64,000 nucleotides of DNA from assembly GCA_022842445.1 (NCBI GenBank), contig JALHPO010000005.1, positions 62,001 to 126,000 of the forward strand. The letters run 5' to 3'. Positions within the stretch are counted from its first letter, which is position 1. Each line of letters begins with the position of its first letter. Positions 24,409 to 32,585 of the stretch are shown piece by piece. The position numbers and the translations under genes are program-made. The notes below the pieces were generated by a model. The model worked only from the letters and a program-made list of their open reading frames with translations. It was not told the origin of the DNA and made no database searches. This DNA comes from Nitrospira sp. GTDB taxonomy: Bacteria; Nitrospirota; Nitrospiria; Nitrospirales; Nitrospiraceae.

Positions 24409-24852
24409 ATGGTACCGTCTCACATGGTCGCAGGATTGATCTCCAGGTGGTTGACGTACAGCCTTATCGTTGCGGCCCTACTCCTCAGCCCTGCCCATGC
24501 CGCTGAACCAGAACGGGTCTCGATCCAGAAATTATCGTCGCCACAAGCCACGTCGTATCAACAACACCTGGTAACGCTAGAGGGTGTGACGAGTCAGCTT
24601 CAGCTGCTTCCTCCAGCCAGTGGTGTGAAAAAGTGTCCGATACTCTACGGACGAGCCACATTCATGCTGGAAGAAGAGACAGACTCGTTGCCCATAGAAG
24701 TCTTGGGAGGCTGTAAGCCGAGTGCGGTTGAGGTGTTGCCGAAAGATGGGGATCTGGTGCGAGTAACCGGAATTGTACACGTGCTGAAGAGTGAGGCACC
24801 GCGTAACGTCAGAGTCGTGACCACGCAGATTCAGATCCTTGAATCACACTGA
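24409..24852 (+). CDS. Small secreted protein, unknown
   Basis: The 147-residue precursor has a signal peptide (about 30 residues, ending SPAHAAE). The mature part is a small beta-rich domain (VTLEGVTSQLQLLPP, DLVRVTGIVHVLKSE) that resembles OB-fold proteins of the envelope, and it has two cysteines (KKCPIL, GGCKPS) that could form a disulfide. The start could also be the ATG at 24424. No family is recognised. Confidence 0.6.
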   Translation: MVPSHMVAGLISRWLTYSLIVAALLLSPAHAAEPERVSIQKLSSPQATSYQQHLVTLEGVTSQLQLLPPASGVKKCPILYGRATFMLEEETDSLPIEVLGGCKPSAVEVLPKDGDLVRVTGIVHVLKSEAPRNVRVVTTQIQILESH

Positions 24853-24920
24853 TTCGGCGATACCCGTATGACGGCCTGATCTGAAGAAGCAAAGTCCAGT
24901 GCCCTATATCTTCCCCGGCG

Positions 24921-25136
24921 TTAGGAGCCTGTTGAATGCTTGGGCTTCCACAAGGCGGCGTCGAGGATGGACCAAAGGTGAATGATCCAACCCAGGAGGA
25001 AGAACCAGAGGATCCCGGCCAGGACGAATTGGATAATGGCCATAAACAGGCGCCCTTGAAGCAGCTGCCCTAAGCCGGGAATGAAGAAGCTACAGAGCGC
25101 TGCTATGACATTGCCTGCAGACCCCTGCCCTGCCAT
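24921..25136 (-). CDS. TM2-type small membrane protein
   Basis: The 71-residue protein has two membrane helices with the TM2-like pattern ALCSFFIPGLGQLLQGRLF, then FVLAGILWFFLLGWIIHLW. The function of such proteins is not known. It stands alone, convergent with the preceding gene. Confidence 0.7.
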   Translation of the reverse strand: MAGQGSAGNVIAALCSFFIPGLGQLLQGRLFMAIIQFVLAGILWFFLLGWIIHLWSILDAALWKPKHSTGS

Positions 25137-25322
25137 GTAGCCTCCACCAATAACGAGTGATCAATGGTTCCTGGAATCTCTTTCTGCTCTCAGAGATAAA
25201 ACTCGTGAACATGGAGTTACAGACGAAACGATGAAGAGCCGCAGATGCGCACTGATCGGCTGGCATGCACGGAACAAGCCGCGACCCCAATACTTAGTCG
25301 CATGCACTCGGGATAAGGTCCA

Positions 25323-25664
25323 TCAATTGATCTCGGACAAATGCTTGAGGGCGGCCTCAAGATGTTCGATTCCCACGTCGGCGTGGCCAGCTTTACCATG
25401 TGCGATGGCTTCTTTAAGGTGATGAATCCCTTCTCTCACCTCCACGCCCTTGCCACCCATCTCCGCAAAATCAAGCGCCGTCTCCGCATGCTTCACAAGC
25501 TCGTCAACATGCCCCTCTTTACCATGGGCCACTGCTTGCTTCGCGTGATCGATCGCTTGGCTCACGTTACCCGCTGGGGTCGGATAGGCATTCACCATAG
25601 GCACACCCACGAGCGCTCCAAGCACAACTACGATGAGGGCGGCACGGTAGTATCGGCTGATCAT
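25323..25664 (-). CDS. SmbP-like small metal-binding protein
   Basis: The 113-residue precursor has a signal peptide ending VNAYP. The mature helical part repeats His-rich heptads: IDHAKQAVAHGKEGHVDELVKHAETA, HHLKEAIAHGKAGHADVGIEHLEAALKH. This is the layout of SmbP, a periplasmic copper-binding protein from Nitrosomonas europaea. It is likely to bind divalent metals, with copper the best guess. A GGGAGGACAAG site precedes the ATG. It is isolated from metal-transport genes, so regulation is not visible. Confidence 0.75.
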   Translation of the reverse strand: MISRYYRAALIVVVLGALVGVPMVNAYPTPAGNVSQAIDHAKQAVAHGKEGHVDELVKHAETALDFAEMGGKGVEVREGIHHLKEAIAHGKAGHADVGIEHLEAALKHLSEIN

Positions 25665-26269
25665 CTTGTCCTCCCGACATGGTTAGAATCCACTGCCTAA
25701 AAAAACCGTAGAAAAAATGAAACTCTACACAGCGTTTTCGCAACCTGTCAAGAATGCTATGGCTCACTCCCTGTCGGGTGAACCTGCAGAAACCCTATAA
25801 ACTGCCCCTTGCGGAGGGCGCATTCCCGGATACGATAAAAAAGCAGACGGAGCACATTATACACAGAGCCACGACGTCTAGGATGCCCAGGGTATCGTCC
25901 TCAGTTTGCGAGAAGCGGGTGAAACCTGCGGGCGGCTCCTCTTCTTTCCTTCCAAGACCCGCCCGTTCCGCGAGCCGAATGGCCACCGGGATGCGGGGCC
26001 ATCCCCGCATCCCATGATGGGCGCTGCTTCCCCGCATTCCTCCATCTGATATCCGCTTCCCCGAACCCCTGAATTTTCCACGGGTCGTTCAGGAATTTCC
26101 GGCCCTCCCCCGCCGGCACTTTCATTGCTCAAGTACAAAGCGTTGTCACGTCATGCTGAGAGTCGGGAAGGGGGTGATGCAACGGCTCAGACTCAATGAA
26201 TCGGACGTGCCTCCGGCGTTTCACATTTCACCGTTCACGTTTTACGGATACAAGAAGGAGGATGCCATC
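25665..26269. other. Long intergenic region with a strong hairpin and a repeat half-element
   Basis: No gene is supported. Three open frames on both strands overlap each other and have no ribosome-binding sites or recognisable patterns. The region holds a GC-rich hairpin at 25988-26013 and, next to the ompA-like gene, a stretch at 26215-26250 (GTTTCACATTTCACCGTTCA) that resembles half of the intergenic word-repeat elements seen in the proteasome operon. Confidence 0.45.
25988..26013. repeat. Perfect GC-rich hairpin
   Basis: GGGATGCGGGG (25988-25998) pairs perfectly with CCCCGCATCCC (26003-26013) around the 4-base loop CCAT. It is not followed by a T run and lies in the middle of a gene-free region, so it may be part of a repeat element or structured RNA rather than a terminator. 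Confidence 0.6.
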
Positions 26270-27055
26270 ATGCAGAACGGTCCATCGCAGGTATCGTCAG
26301 GACATATCGCCCCCAAGATCGTGGGGCCGCAGAGAGACACCAAAGAAGTGACGCTCCTGGCCGGAGTGGTGCTCGTGCTGGGCGGATTAGTGGCCGCAGC
26401 CTGGTACTACGGCCAGACCGCCGACCAGATTACAGTGACCCCCGCGATAGGGAAGATTGAGAACACCGATGTGCCGGCAATCATCAAAAAAGCCGGCGTC
26501 ATGAATCAGGCCGAAGCCGCGACCATCCACTCCACCTCCGTCACGGCTCCCGCTGTCGCGCCGCTGGACGATGTGATCCATGCGGATGTGTACTTCGAGG
26601 TGGGCCGGAAGGGATTGACGGAGGAAGGGAAGGCACAGCTCGCCGCCCGGGCCGAGCTGCTGAAGCACAATCTGGACTATGGAATCTTGATCCAGGGCTA
26701 TACGGACCAGCAGGGCTCGGCCGATTACAATAAGACGCTTGGCCTCAAGCGGGCAGAAGCTGTGAAGACTGAATTCCTCCATGCAGGGGTGGCCGAGCAC
26801 CGGATGAAGATGGTGAGCCTTGGTGAAGACGGCGTGCTCTGCGTCGACGACAGCGCCCTGTGCCGCAATATCAATCGCCGGGTCCATCTCGAAATCAGAA
26901 AGATCGGCCAGGAACACATGGCGGCTCCCGCCGTCGCCGCCGGTTCGTCAGATCTCTCAGACCCAAGCACCGATTCCTCAACGAAATCCGAAGCACCCGG
27001 TCCCTCGACCGAACATCTCCTGCCGCTGAACTCAGAGCCGACTCCAGGCAGTTAA
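26270..27055 (+). CDS. OmpA-like peptidoglycan-binding protein with N-terminal membrane anchor
   Basis: The 261-residue protein has one membrane helix (about 26-46, EVTLLAGVVLVLGGLVAAAW) and an OmpA C-terminal domain (about 100-220) marked by DVYFEVGRKGLTEEGKAQL and GYTDQQGSADYNKTLGLKRAEAV. Its end is a Ser/Pro-rich tail. The DGVLCVDDSALC insertion adds a cysteine pair before NRRVHLEI. An AAGGAGG site fixes the start at 26270; the frame is open 39 codons upstream across a repeat. It would tether the inner membrane to peptidoglycan. Confidence 0.85.
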   Translation: MQNGPSQVSSGHIAPKIVGPQRDTKEVTLLAGVVLVLGGLVAAAWYYGQTADQITVTPAIGKIENTDVPAIIKKAGVMNQAEAATIHSTSVTAPAVAPLDDVIHADVYFEVGRKGLTEEGKAQLAARAELLKHNLDYGILIQGYTDQQGSADYNKTLGLKRAEAVKTEFLHAGVAEHRMKMVSLGEDGVLCVDDSALCRNINRRVHLEIRKIGQEHMAAPAVAAGSSDLSDPSTDSSTKSEAPGPSTEHLLPLNSEPTPGS

Positions 27056-27072
27056 CCCACGGTAGGGACCAA

Positions 27073-27104
27073 CCCCTGGGAAAGATCAATCTCTTTCCCA
27101 GGGG
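27073..27104. terminator. Hairpin downstream of the OmpA-like gene
   Basis: CCCCTGGGAAAGA (27073-27085) pairs perfectly with TCTTTCCCAGGGG (27092-27104) over a 6-base loop. It sits 18 bases after the stop codon and between convergent genes. There is no T tract. Confidence 0.7.
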
Positions 27105-27184
27105 CCGCTCACACGACCATCGGCGGACCTGACACGTATGATTCATCTGCGACAAGAACGGTAGAGAGAGTATGGGAGGAGTCG

Positions 27185-27688
27185 CTAATTGGAAAATTTC
27201 CGGCCGGCGTTCTTTGCCGCATTCCACTTCCACGGCGGCACAGGATTGGGGTCCGCCCAGAGACCTTTATGGGCCGCTCTGGCCAGATCTTCCATGTCCT
27301 TGAGACCCTGCCCGTCGGATGATTGGGGTCGCGACCAGGCAAGTCCCTCGTTCAGCAATTCATGGGCGATATTCCGTCCATCGACAAGCAGCACCTCGGC
27401 GATCTTTCGCCCCTGCCGATCTTGTTTCAGCGCCCGAATCACCACGTCACGGTTCCCTACGTAGGCGGCTGCAACCCGTCGTGCCTGTTTCCCAAAGGGC
27501 TGTTTAAGTTCAGGGCAGTCGATGTCTTTCAGATAGATCGTCTCCTTTCGCCCATCATGATAGATCGTGAACCGGTCGCCCTCGTGCACCGTGACGACTC
27601 TCGCAGTGAAGTCGGCCCATGCCCAAGCCGGCCAGGCAGCGGCCGCCACCGCGAGAACAACTCCTGTCATGATAAGACGTATCGGCAT
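27185..27688 (-). CDS. Secreted thermonuclease-like protein (SNase fold)
   Basis: The 167-residue precursor has a signal peptide ending AWAWADF and a staphylococcal-nuclease fold. Catalytic positions visible by pattern are Asp21 (HEGDRF), Asp40 and Glu43 (DIDCPE) and Arg87 (RQGRKIAEV). The Arg35 position is Tyr (TIYLKDIDCPE), so nuclease activity may be weak or changed. The C-terminal signature GLWADPNPVPPWKW is shared with a truncated copy at 33243-33371. It is convergent with the ompA-like gene. Confidence 0.82.
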   Translation of the reverse strand: MPIRLIMTGVVLAVAAAAWPAWAWADFTARVVTVHEGDRFTIYHDGRKETIYLKDIDCPELKQPFGKQARRVAAAYVGNRDVVIRALKQDRQGRKIAEVLLVDGRNIAHELLNEGLAWSRPQSSDGQGLKDMEDLARAAHKGLWADPNPVPPWKWNAAKNAGRKFSN

Positions 27689-28129
27689 AGGCTGTATGCT
27701 ACCCTCAACCGGTCATCAGGCCAATCAATTCTCATTTTTTCACCGTGATGATCTTCCGGCAAGTATCACGGCTTCTAGAGTAGGACCAGATGCGTCACCA
27801 CCCCGGTCATCAACGATTTGGCATGGATCGAGACAACATTCGCCATAAGAAGCGGATGTGTGGTATTCTCAGACCGGTTGACGGTTACAACCCCATCCCT
27901 CGCGCCTCCTTCGAGCGTGTCAGGTTTCGCGCGATCGGCGCTCTCTTTCCAGAGCCCGTCCACAGGGTTGTGTATCACGCGGTTTGTGGAGAGGGCTTCG
28001 ACCACACGGGCAATGAACACCGGTACCGTCCTCACTGGCCTATTGCCGGCGGAAAATTTCCCGCTCCGGCCTGTTCGTCGCATACATTCCAGGGACTATG
28101 CTCACCGCTCTGGGACGAAAGGTATTTTA
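27689..28129. other. Gap without a supported gene
   Basis: Open frames occur on both strands (27775-28083 minus, 27790-28215 plus), but none has a good ribosome-binding site or recognisable domain. The minus frame cannot be excluded as a short unknown gene. No hairpin or repeat stands out. Confidence 0.35.
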
Positions 28130-28426
28130 ATGGGACGACTCAATCTAGAACGACTGATGACATTTGCGGACGGATCCTACCTGGCCATCAGCACCGAGTG
28201 CTCAAAGCAGGGTGAATTCTCCTGCACGGTCTACAGCGCCCTTGAGACAGACGATCGTACGGCCTTCCGTGTCGTTGCGAGTCATCTCTTTTCTGCGGCT
28301 ACCTGTCTGATCGCTCAAGAGCACGCTTACGGCTGGGCGTTGCGCTTTTACCCGCGCGCCGCCGAACTGATGAAAAAACCGCCGTACTTGATCTGGCATG
28401 GTCCGCAATCGATAACCGTCCAGTGA
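28130..28426 (+). CDS. Small hypothetical protein
   Basis: The 98-residue product begins MGRLNLERLMTFADGSYLAI after an AAAGG site. It is soluble, with a Cys-containing central part and a C-terminal stretch AELMKKPPYLIWHGPQSI. I do not recognise a family. The reading frame is open far upstream (27818) but lacks translation signals there. Confidence 0.5.
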   Translation: MGRLNLERLMTFADGSYLAISTECSKQGEFSCTVYSALETDDRTAFRVVASHLFSAATCLIAQEHAYGWALRFYPRAAELMKKPPYLIWHGPQSITVQ

Positions 28427-28531
28427 TTCCCAGCGAATGCTCGCCGGTCTTGCAATGTCATCGCACAATGAAAAACAAGAACACAGAAGTTCAACAACAG
28501 TCACATTGCTACATGCGCACAGGAGGCTTGT

Positions 28532-28870
28532 ATGAGTTCAACTAACGCTCCCAAACCAGCGGCCGAATCGAAGTGGGTGCGAATTCCGAATGGCACGAAG
28601 GTGCGTCACCGACGCGACGCCTACGAAGGCTATATCGATGGTCTGACCGAGATTGTCGAAGGACCGGAACGTAATCCGGACGGAAAGACGCAGTACCGGG
28701 TGAATATCGGAGGCGGAATCAGACAACTCGTCTCGGAGGAACACCTCAATATCCTCCTGGATCAGGAAGACCTGGTCATGATTGGGAAGGAAAAAGAGCC
28801 GTATCGTCGGCTCATGACGATACATCTGCGCGCCTCATTTCAAAATGATCGATTTATCCGTCGGGTGTGA
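28532..28870 (+). CDS. Small hypothetical soluble protein
   Basis: The 112-residue protein has an AGGAGGCTTGT site before the ATG at 28532. Its central part, TKVRHRRDAYEGYIDGLTEI and QYRVNIGGGIRQLVSEEHL, looks like a small SH3-like beta barrel, a fold often used for nucleic acid or peptide binding. No family name can be given. It stands between small genes of similar type and ahead of the RRM gene. Confidence 0.62.
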   Translation: MSSTNAPKPAAESKWVRIPNGTKVRHRRDAYEGYIDGLTEIVEGPERNPDGKTQYRVNIGGGIRQLVSEEHLNILLDQEDLVMIGKEKEPYRRLMTIHLRASFQNDRFIRRV

Positions 28871-29110
28871 TGATCGTCGACTGCGGAGTAGCTATCTTGT
28901 CGCACACCTGATAGGATGAGCCGTCTCATCGCGGCGGGCCTCGCATGAGACGAAATCACAACGGCCCATCACCGATGTTGTTGGTACCGAGAATCTGACC
29001 GGAAGCCTGACCAAAGCCGCCTCCCTGATCGCGTCTTCGGCCCTCTCCTTCCCCTCGTAGCTTGTTTCTCGCGTCCTCAGACAATATCATTCTTGGAAGG
29101 AGGAACCCCC

Positions 29111-29428
29111 ATGGGTTCAAAATTGTATGTCGGCGGGTTGCCATACGCGACAACCGAATCGCAACTCACCACGCTCTTTGCGGCGCACGGCACCGTCGAA
29201 TCGGCCCGCGTGATTGCGGACAAATTCACCGGCCAATCCCGCGGATTCGGCTTCGTCGAAATGTCGACCGCTGAGGAGGCGAAGGCTGCCATCACGGCAT
29301 TGAACGGAACACAGCTGGATGGACGGTCCTTGACCGTCAATGAAGCAAAACCGCAGGAGCCTCGCTCCGGTGGCGGTGGCGGCGGCGGTGGCCGTTTCGG
29401 CGGCGGAAACGATCGCAACCGCTACTAA
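29111..29428 (+). CDS. RRM-type RNA-binding protein with Gly-rich tail
   Basis: The 105-residue protein is one RNA recognition motif with RNP2 (LYVGGL, 5-10) and RNP1 (SRGFGFVEM, about 44-52), and then a glycine tail (SGGGGGGGGRFGGGNDRNRY). Bacterial members are cold- or stress-induced RNA chaperones, most common in cyanobacteria and in some other phyla. The start at 29111 has a strong GGAAGGAGGAACCCCC upstream. A 13-bp hairpin follows the stop. Confidence 0.93.
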   Translation: MGSKLYVGGLPYATTESQLTTLFAAHGTVESARVIADKFTGQSRGFGFVEMSTAEEAKAAITALNGTQLDGRSLTVNEAKPQEPRSGGGGGGGGRFGGGNDRNRY

Positions 29429-29456
29429 TCGAACCAAGCGGCTTTCGTGAACGATC

Positions 29457-29486
29457 GATGGGGCGCTTCTCTTGAAGCGCCCCATC
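29457..29486 (+). terminator. Strong hairpin after the RRM gene
   Basis: GATGGGGCGCTTC (29457-29469) pairs perfectly with GAAGCGCCCCATC (29474-29486) around TCTT. The 13-bp GC-rich stem lies 28 bases after the stop codon. There is no T run, so termination or mRNA stabilisation are both possible. Confidence 0.75.
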
Positions 29487-29882
29487 AGACCTCGGCTCAA
29501 CCAATCTACCCTCGCAATCGCACTCGCTTTGAGCCTCGTGCCTTTTCCCACACAATCTGAGCGTATACTGCCGATCGATTTCACGGATGAGATCGACAAG
29601 CGGCAGATAAAATTATTTCCTTGTGTTATGAACAACTTAGATCGCGCTTGCTCCTCTCCCCCCTACTGTTACTCCCTGCAATGTGTTAAGATGGCCACCA
29701 TTAAAGATAGATTGAACGCCAATCCTTCGCGTCCACGTTTCCTCCCTGACCCTACGCGATTGACGTGAGTTTTACATGCCCTTAGGACAGTGTCTTGCGT
29801 CCTACCTAGCTGGGAAGGGCCTGAGACTCGACGGGCGACATCCGACTCCGTATTTCACCGACCGACTGAGAGGAGCAACACT
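29487..29882. other. Gap without a supported gene
   Basis: A 98-codon open frame (29472-29768) overlaps the hairpin and has no ribosome-binding site. The DNA is AT-richer near 29590-29770. Promoter elements for the small basic protein gene at 29883 may lie here; nothing clearer is seen. Confidence 0.4.
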
Positions 29883-30158
29883 GTGAAAATCTCATCATCT
29901 TGGGGGACCGGAAAGACTTCACGCAAGCGTAAGCGGACTGTGCTGAGAACCAAGATCCGCTGGGACGTGCTCGGGCTCCAGGACCCGAGCCGCATGGAAG
30001 CGGCACCGTCGATGGAAGATATTCGCAGCCAGATCATTTCCATGGCCAGCCAGGGGCTGGGGGCACATTCGGGTTCCGGTCAAAAGACTGCGCCCGCTCA
30101 ATCCGCAGCCGGTGTCACTGCCTCAACCAGAAAACGGAAACGCGGCAACGCCCAATAG
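29883..30158 (+). CDS. Small basic protein with repeated RKRKR stretches
   Basis: The 91-residue product probably starts at the GTG at 29883, after GAGAGGAG. It is flanked by basic blocks: TSRKRKRTVLRTKIRWDVLG at the start and STRKRKRGNAQ at the end. The middle is Gln/Ser/Ala-rich. The charge suggests nucleic-acid binding, but no family is recognised. The frame continues open after its stop into the next small gene. Confidence 0.55.
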   Translation: MKISSSWGTGKTSRKRKRTVLRTKIRWDVLGLQDPSRMEAAPSMEDIRSQIISMASQGLGAHSGSGQKTAPAQSAAGVTASTRKRKRGNAQ

Positions 30159-30200
30159 CGCGCGTCCGCATGCACATGTGCGCCGACCAAGGAGGGCATC

Positions 30201-30389
30201 ATCGCAGGACCAGGCAAAACAACACTCGCAAAGCGAGATCGTGAAAAAGCGCGCCAAATGAAACAGCGCGAGAAGGAAGAGCGCCGCCTTCAGCGTAAAG
30301 CCGGGAAGACCGACAAGCCTCAAGACCAGGGCGGCGAAGACCCTGATCTTGCCGGATTGCACTGGGGTCCTCAAGAACCGCTGTATTGA
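30201..30389 (+). CDS. Small Lys/Arg/Glu-rich protein with apparent ATC start
   Basis: The reading frame AGPGKTTLAKRDREKARQMK then EERRLQRKAGKTDKPQ gives a protein of about 62 residues with a highly charged helix and an acidic tail ending GPQEPLY. The AGPGKTT-type start recurs in small proteins of related bacteria, where I recall it following Met. Here no ATG, GTG or TTG is in frame near it. An AAGGAGG site at 30189-30195 sits 5 bases before an ATC at 30201, which may be a rare start codon. An internal ATG at 30258 would give a 43-residue product lacking the conserved start. A frameshift or sequencing error is an alternative. Confidence 0.5.
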   Translation: MAGPGKTTLAKRDREKARQMKQREKEERRLQRKAGKTDKPQDQGGEDPDLAGLHWGPQEPLY

Positions 30390-30647
30390 CGCCTCGCGCC
30401 CATCCTTGGACGCTTCACGACCGGGGACCTAGAGTAAGATTACGTCGGTACGCCGCCTCATGCTCGGAGGTGGTGCCATGATCATCCACGGTATTGAGAC
30501 CGGCCCGGATGGAGATGATAAGTGCGGCCTTCTCTCCAATCACACAGGTCACAGTAATCTAGCTGAATCCCCTTCTTCCAGGTTTCCTCTGGCTCAATCT
30601 GACCGGACGCAATCTCCTGCGTTGAACCTCTGGCAGTGAGACTATCT
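30390..30647. other. Gap before the response-regulator gene with two competing small open frames
   Basis: On the plus strand a 53-codon frame starts at the ATG at 30479 after a GGAGG site (MIIHGIETGPDGDDK). On the minus strand a frame from 30667 to 30482 encodes a Cys-pair segment YCDLCDWREG. Neither is strong enough to call. The region should contain the promoter of the regulator gene. Confidence 0.35.
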
Positions 30648-31292
30648 ATGTCCATCCGGTTGCTCATTGCCGAACATCACCGCCTGTTCAGACAAAGTCT
30701 GCGGGTACTTGTAGAACGCGAACGAGATCTCCTCGTCATTGCTGAGGCTGCAGATGGCCGCGAGGCATTCGACCTGGCGATGAGACACAAGCCCGATCTT
30801 GTACTCATGGATATCGACATGCCGAATCTTGACGGAGTGACGACGACGAAACTGATTCGCGGCTGCCTGCCGAATACAAAAGTCTTATTGCTCGCCATGC
30901 ACGATGAAGACACGCGGATCGTCACGGCATTACAAGCAGGAGCGTTTGGCTACATCCTCATAAACGTGGACCAGGCCGACCTGTTACACATCATCCGGGC
31001 TGCCTATCAGGGAGAACATGTCCTGTCACCTTCCATGCCTGATCGCTTTGCGCGCCATGCGCTGGCAGCGGTCAGACAGACAGGAGGCGACAGCCACACG
31101 ACCCTGTCCGGCCTGACAGATCGTGAACGAGAGATCCTGGCCTGCGCCGCAGCTGGCTGGAGCAACAAAGAAATCGCCGATCACCTGTGTGTTGCGGTTG
31201 AGACAGTCAAAACGCACCTGCATCACATTTATCAGAAACTCTCCGTCGGCGGGCGTGTCGAGGCGGTTCTGTTCTTTTTGCAGGAGAAGTAA
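30648..31292 (+). CDS. NarL/LuxR-type response regulator with atypical receiver
   Basis: The 214-residue protein has a receiver domain (1-120) and a LuxR/NarL helix-turn-helix (about 148-212, LTDREREILACAAAGWSNKE and VETVKTHLHHIYQKL). Phospho-acceptor Asp55 is present in LVLMDIDMPNLDG. The acidic pair that holds Mg is replaced by Glu9-His10 (IAEHHRLF), and the conserved Lys near 105 is Asn (GYILIN). Phosphorylation may therefore be weak or not needed. No histidine kinase gene is adjacent. ATG 30648 is preferred over a GTG four codons upstream. Confidence 0.85.
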   Translation: MSIRLLIAEHHRLFRQSLRVLVERERDLLVIAEAADGREAFDLAMRHKPDLVLMDIDMPNLDGVTTTKLIRGCLPNTKVLLLAMHDEDTRIVTALQAGAFGYILINVDQADLLHIIRAAYQGEHVLSPSMPDRFARHALAAVRQTGGDSHTTLSGLTDREREILACAAAGWSNKEIADHLCVAVETVKTHLHHIYQKLSVGGRVEAVLFFLQEK

Positions 31293-31457
31293 GCCGCGCG
31301 GACTGTTCCCTCTTCTCCCCCGAACGGTGTAGCGCAATTCAATCCTTTGGGCGATGGCGCTACGTTCCTCCAAGCCTGTAGCATCTCATCGACTCTGCGG
31401 GACAAGAGTGGACCAGCTGATTGATCAGTCCAACGTCCGGCAAAGGAGGTGAAGACC

Positions 31458-31568
31458 ATGCGTGGCATGCACATCGTCGATCATGTGTGGGAGAACGGTA
31501 TGTTGTACGTGCTAGGAGCGTTTTTCGTGGGGATCATTGCATTCGCGCTGACGATGGCAGGTTTCTAG
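31458..31568 (+). CDS. Small single-pass membrane protein (36 residues)
   Basis: The ATG at 31458 follows an excellent AAAGGAGGTGA site. The product (MRGMHIVDHVWENGMLYVLG and then FFVGIIAFALTMAGF) has one hydrophobic helix. It is too short for standard length filters. Small single-helix proteins are often subunits of membrane complexes, but no partner lies nearby. A hairpin follows about 70 bases after the stop. Confidence 0.7.
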   Translation: MRGMHIVDHVWENGMLYVLGAFFVGIIAFALTMAGF

Positions 31569-31636
31569 AGTACTGGGCGTGGGAGTTGGTAGGCGTACCA
31601 CCTTGATCTCCCAAGTGTGCCTCCTCACGAAAGGTC

Positions 31637-31661
31637 CGGAGCCGCCCCAGGCGGCTCCGGG
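31637..31661 (+). terminator. Hairpin downstream of the small membrane gene
   Basis: CCGGAGCCGCC (31637-31647) and GGCGGCTCCGG (31651-31661) make a perfect 11-bp stem with a 3-base loop. No T run follows; it separates this gene from the YugP-like gene. Confidence 0.7.
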
Positions 31662-31810
31662 TGTGTCATCGGAATGCTCATTGAGATCCACCCGCCCTTG
31701 ACTGTAGATCGATCGCCCCACACCTTGAGTGCCGACTGAATTACCTGCTAGGCTCCAACTCCACGTGCAGCACTGCCGGCCCTGCTGGGCAAAGAGATGG
31801 AAAGTCGAGC

Positions 31811-32494
31811 ATGCGTCTGGCCATCCTGTTGATCATCATCGGTCTCGTCATCTTCGGCCCACAACTATGGACCAGGCGGGTGTTCGCGCAATATAACAGC
31901 CCCCGTCCGGACTACCCTGGAACCGGCGGGGAACTGGCCCGGCACCTGCTCGATCGGTTTGACATGAACCACATTCAGGTGGAAATGACCGAGCTGGGCG
32001 ACCATTACGATGCTGAGTCCAAAGCGGTCCGCCTGACACCCGACAAATTCAGCGGGAAATCTCTCACCGCCCTCACGGTCGCTGCGCATGAGGTCGGGCA
32101 CGCCATACAAGATCATACGGGCTACCAGCCGCTGACCGAACGCGCACGGCTCGTGCGGATCGCTCAGGGAGCAGAAAAAATCGGCGCATGGATCATGATG
32201 GGCATTCCGATTGCGACCACACTGGCCAAAACTCCCACAGCCGGCATGCTGGTCATGCTTGCCGGAATGGCGACGATAGGGATTTCGACACTGGTGCATT
32301 TCTTCACCCTTCCGGTCGAATGGGATGCCAGCTTCAGGCGCGCCCTTCCTGTCCTCCAGCAGGGGAACTACCTGTCTGCGGAAGATATGCGGGGCGCTCG
32401 CCGCATTCTCACCGCGGCCGCGCTGACCTACCTGGCGGCTTCGCTAGGAAGCCTGCTCAACCTCTGGCGGTGGATCGGCTTCTTGCGGCGATAG
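31811..32494 (+). CDS. YugP-like neutral zinc metallopeptidase
   Basis: The 227-residue membrane protein has an N-terminal helix (LAILLIIIGLVIFGPQL), the zincin motif HEVGH (about residue 96) in TVAAHEVGHAIQDH, two further helices (about 122-165) and a final hydrophobic segment. This is the pattern of the YugP/M-type membrane metallopeptidases. Zinc would be held by the two His residues and a downstream Glu or Asp such as in LPVEWDAS. The physiological substrate is unknown. The gene stands alone. Confidence 0.85.
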   Translation: MRLAILLIIIGLVIFGPQLWTRRVFAQYNSPRPDYPGTGGELARHLLDRFDMNHIQVEMTELGDHYDAESKAVRLTPDKFSGKSLTALTVAAHEVGHAIQDHTGYQPLTERARLVRIAQGAEKIGAWIMMGIPIATTLAKTPTAGMLVMLAGMATIGISTLVHFFTLPVEWDASFRRALPVLQQGNYLSAEDMRGARRILTAAALTYLAASLGSLLNLWRWIGFLRR

Positions 32495-32585
32495 TCCACG
32501 TGGATGTGAACGCGGCGACGGATGGCTGCTGAAAGTGGCCAATCGATGAGTCGGTCACGCAGAGGGATGATACGCGTTTGAAAGA

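Noticed and set aside
25754..26138. Three overlapping open frames upstream of the OmpA-like gene
   Set aside because: They overlap on both strands, read through a perfect hairpin and lack translation signals.
29472..29768. 98-codon frame after the RRM gene
   Set aside because: It starts inside the hairpin, has no ribosome-binding site and no recognisable sequence.
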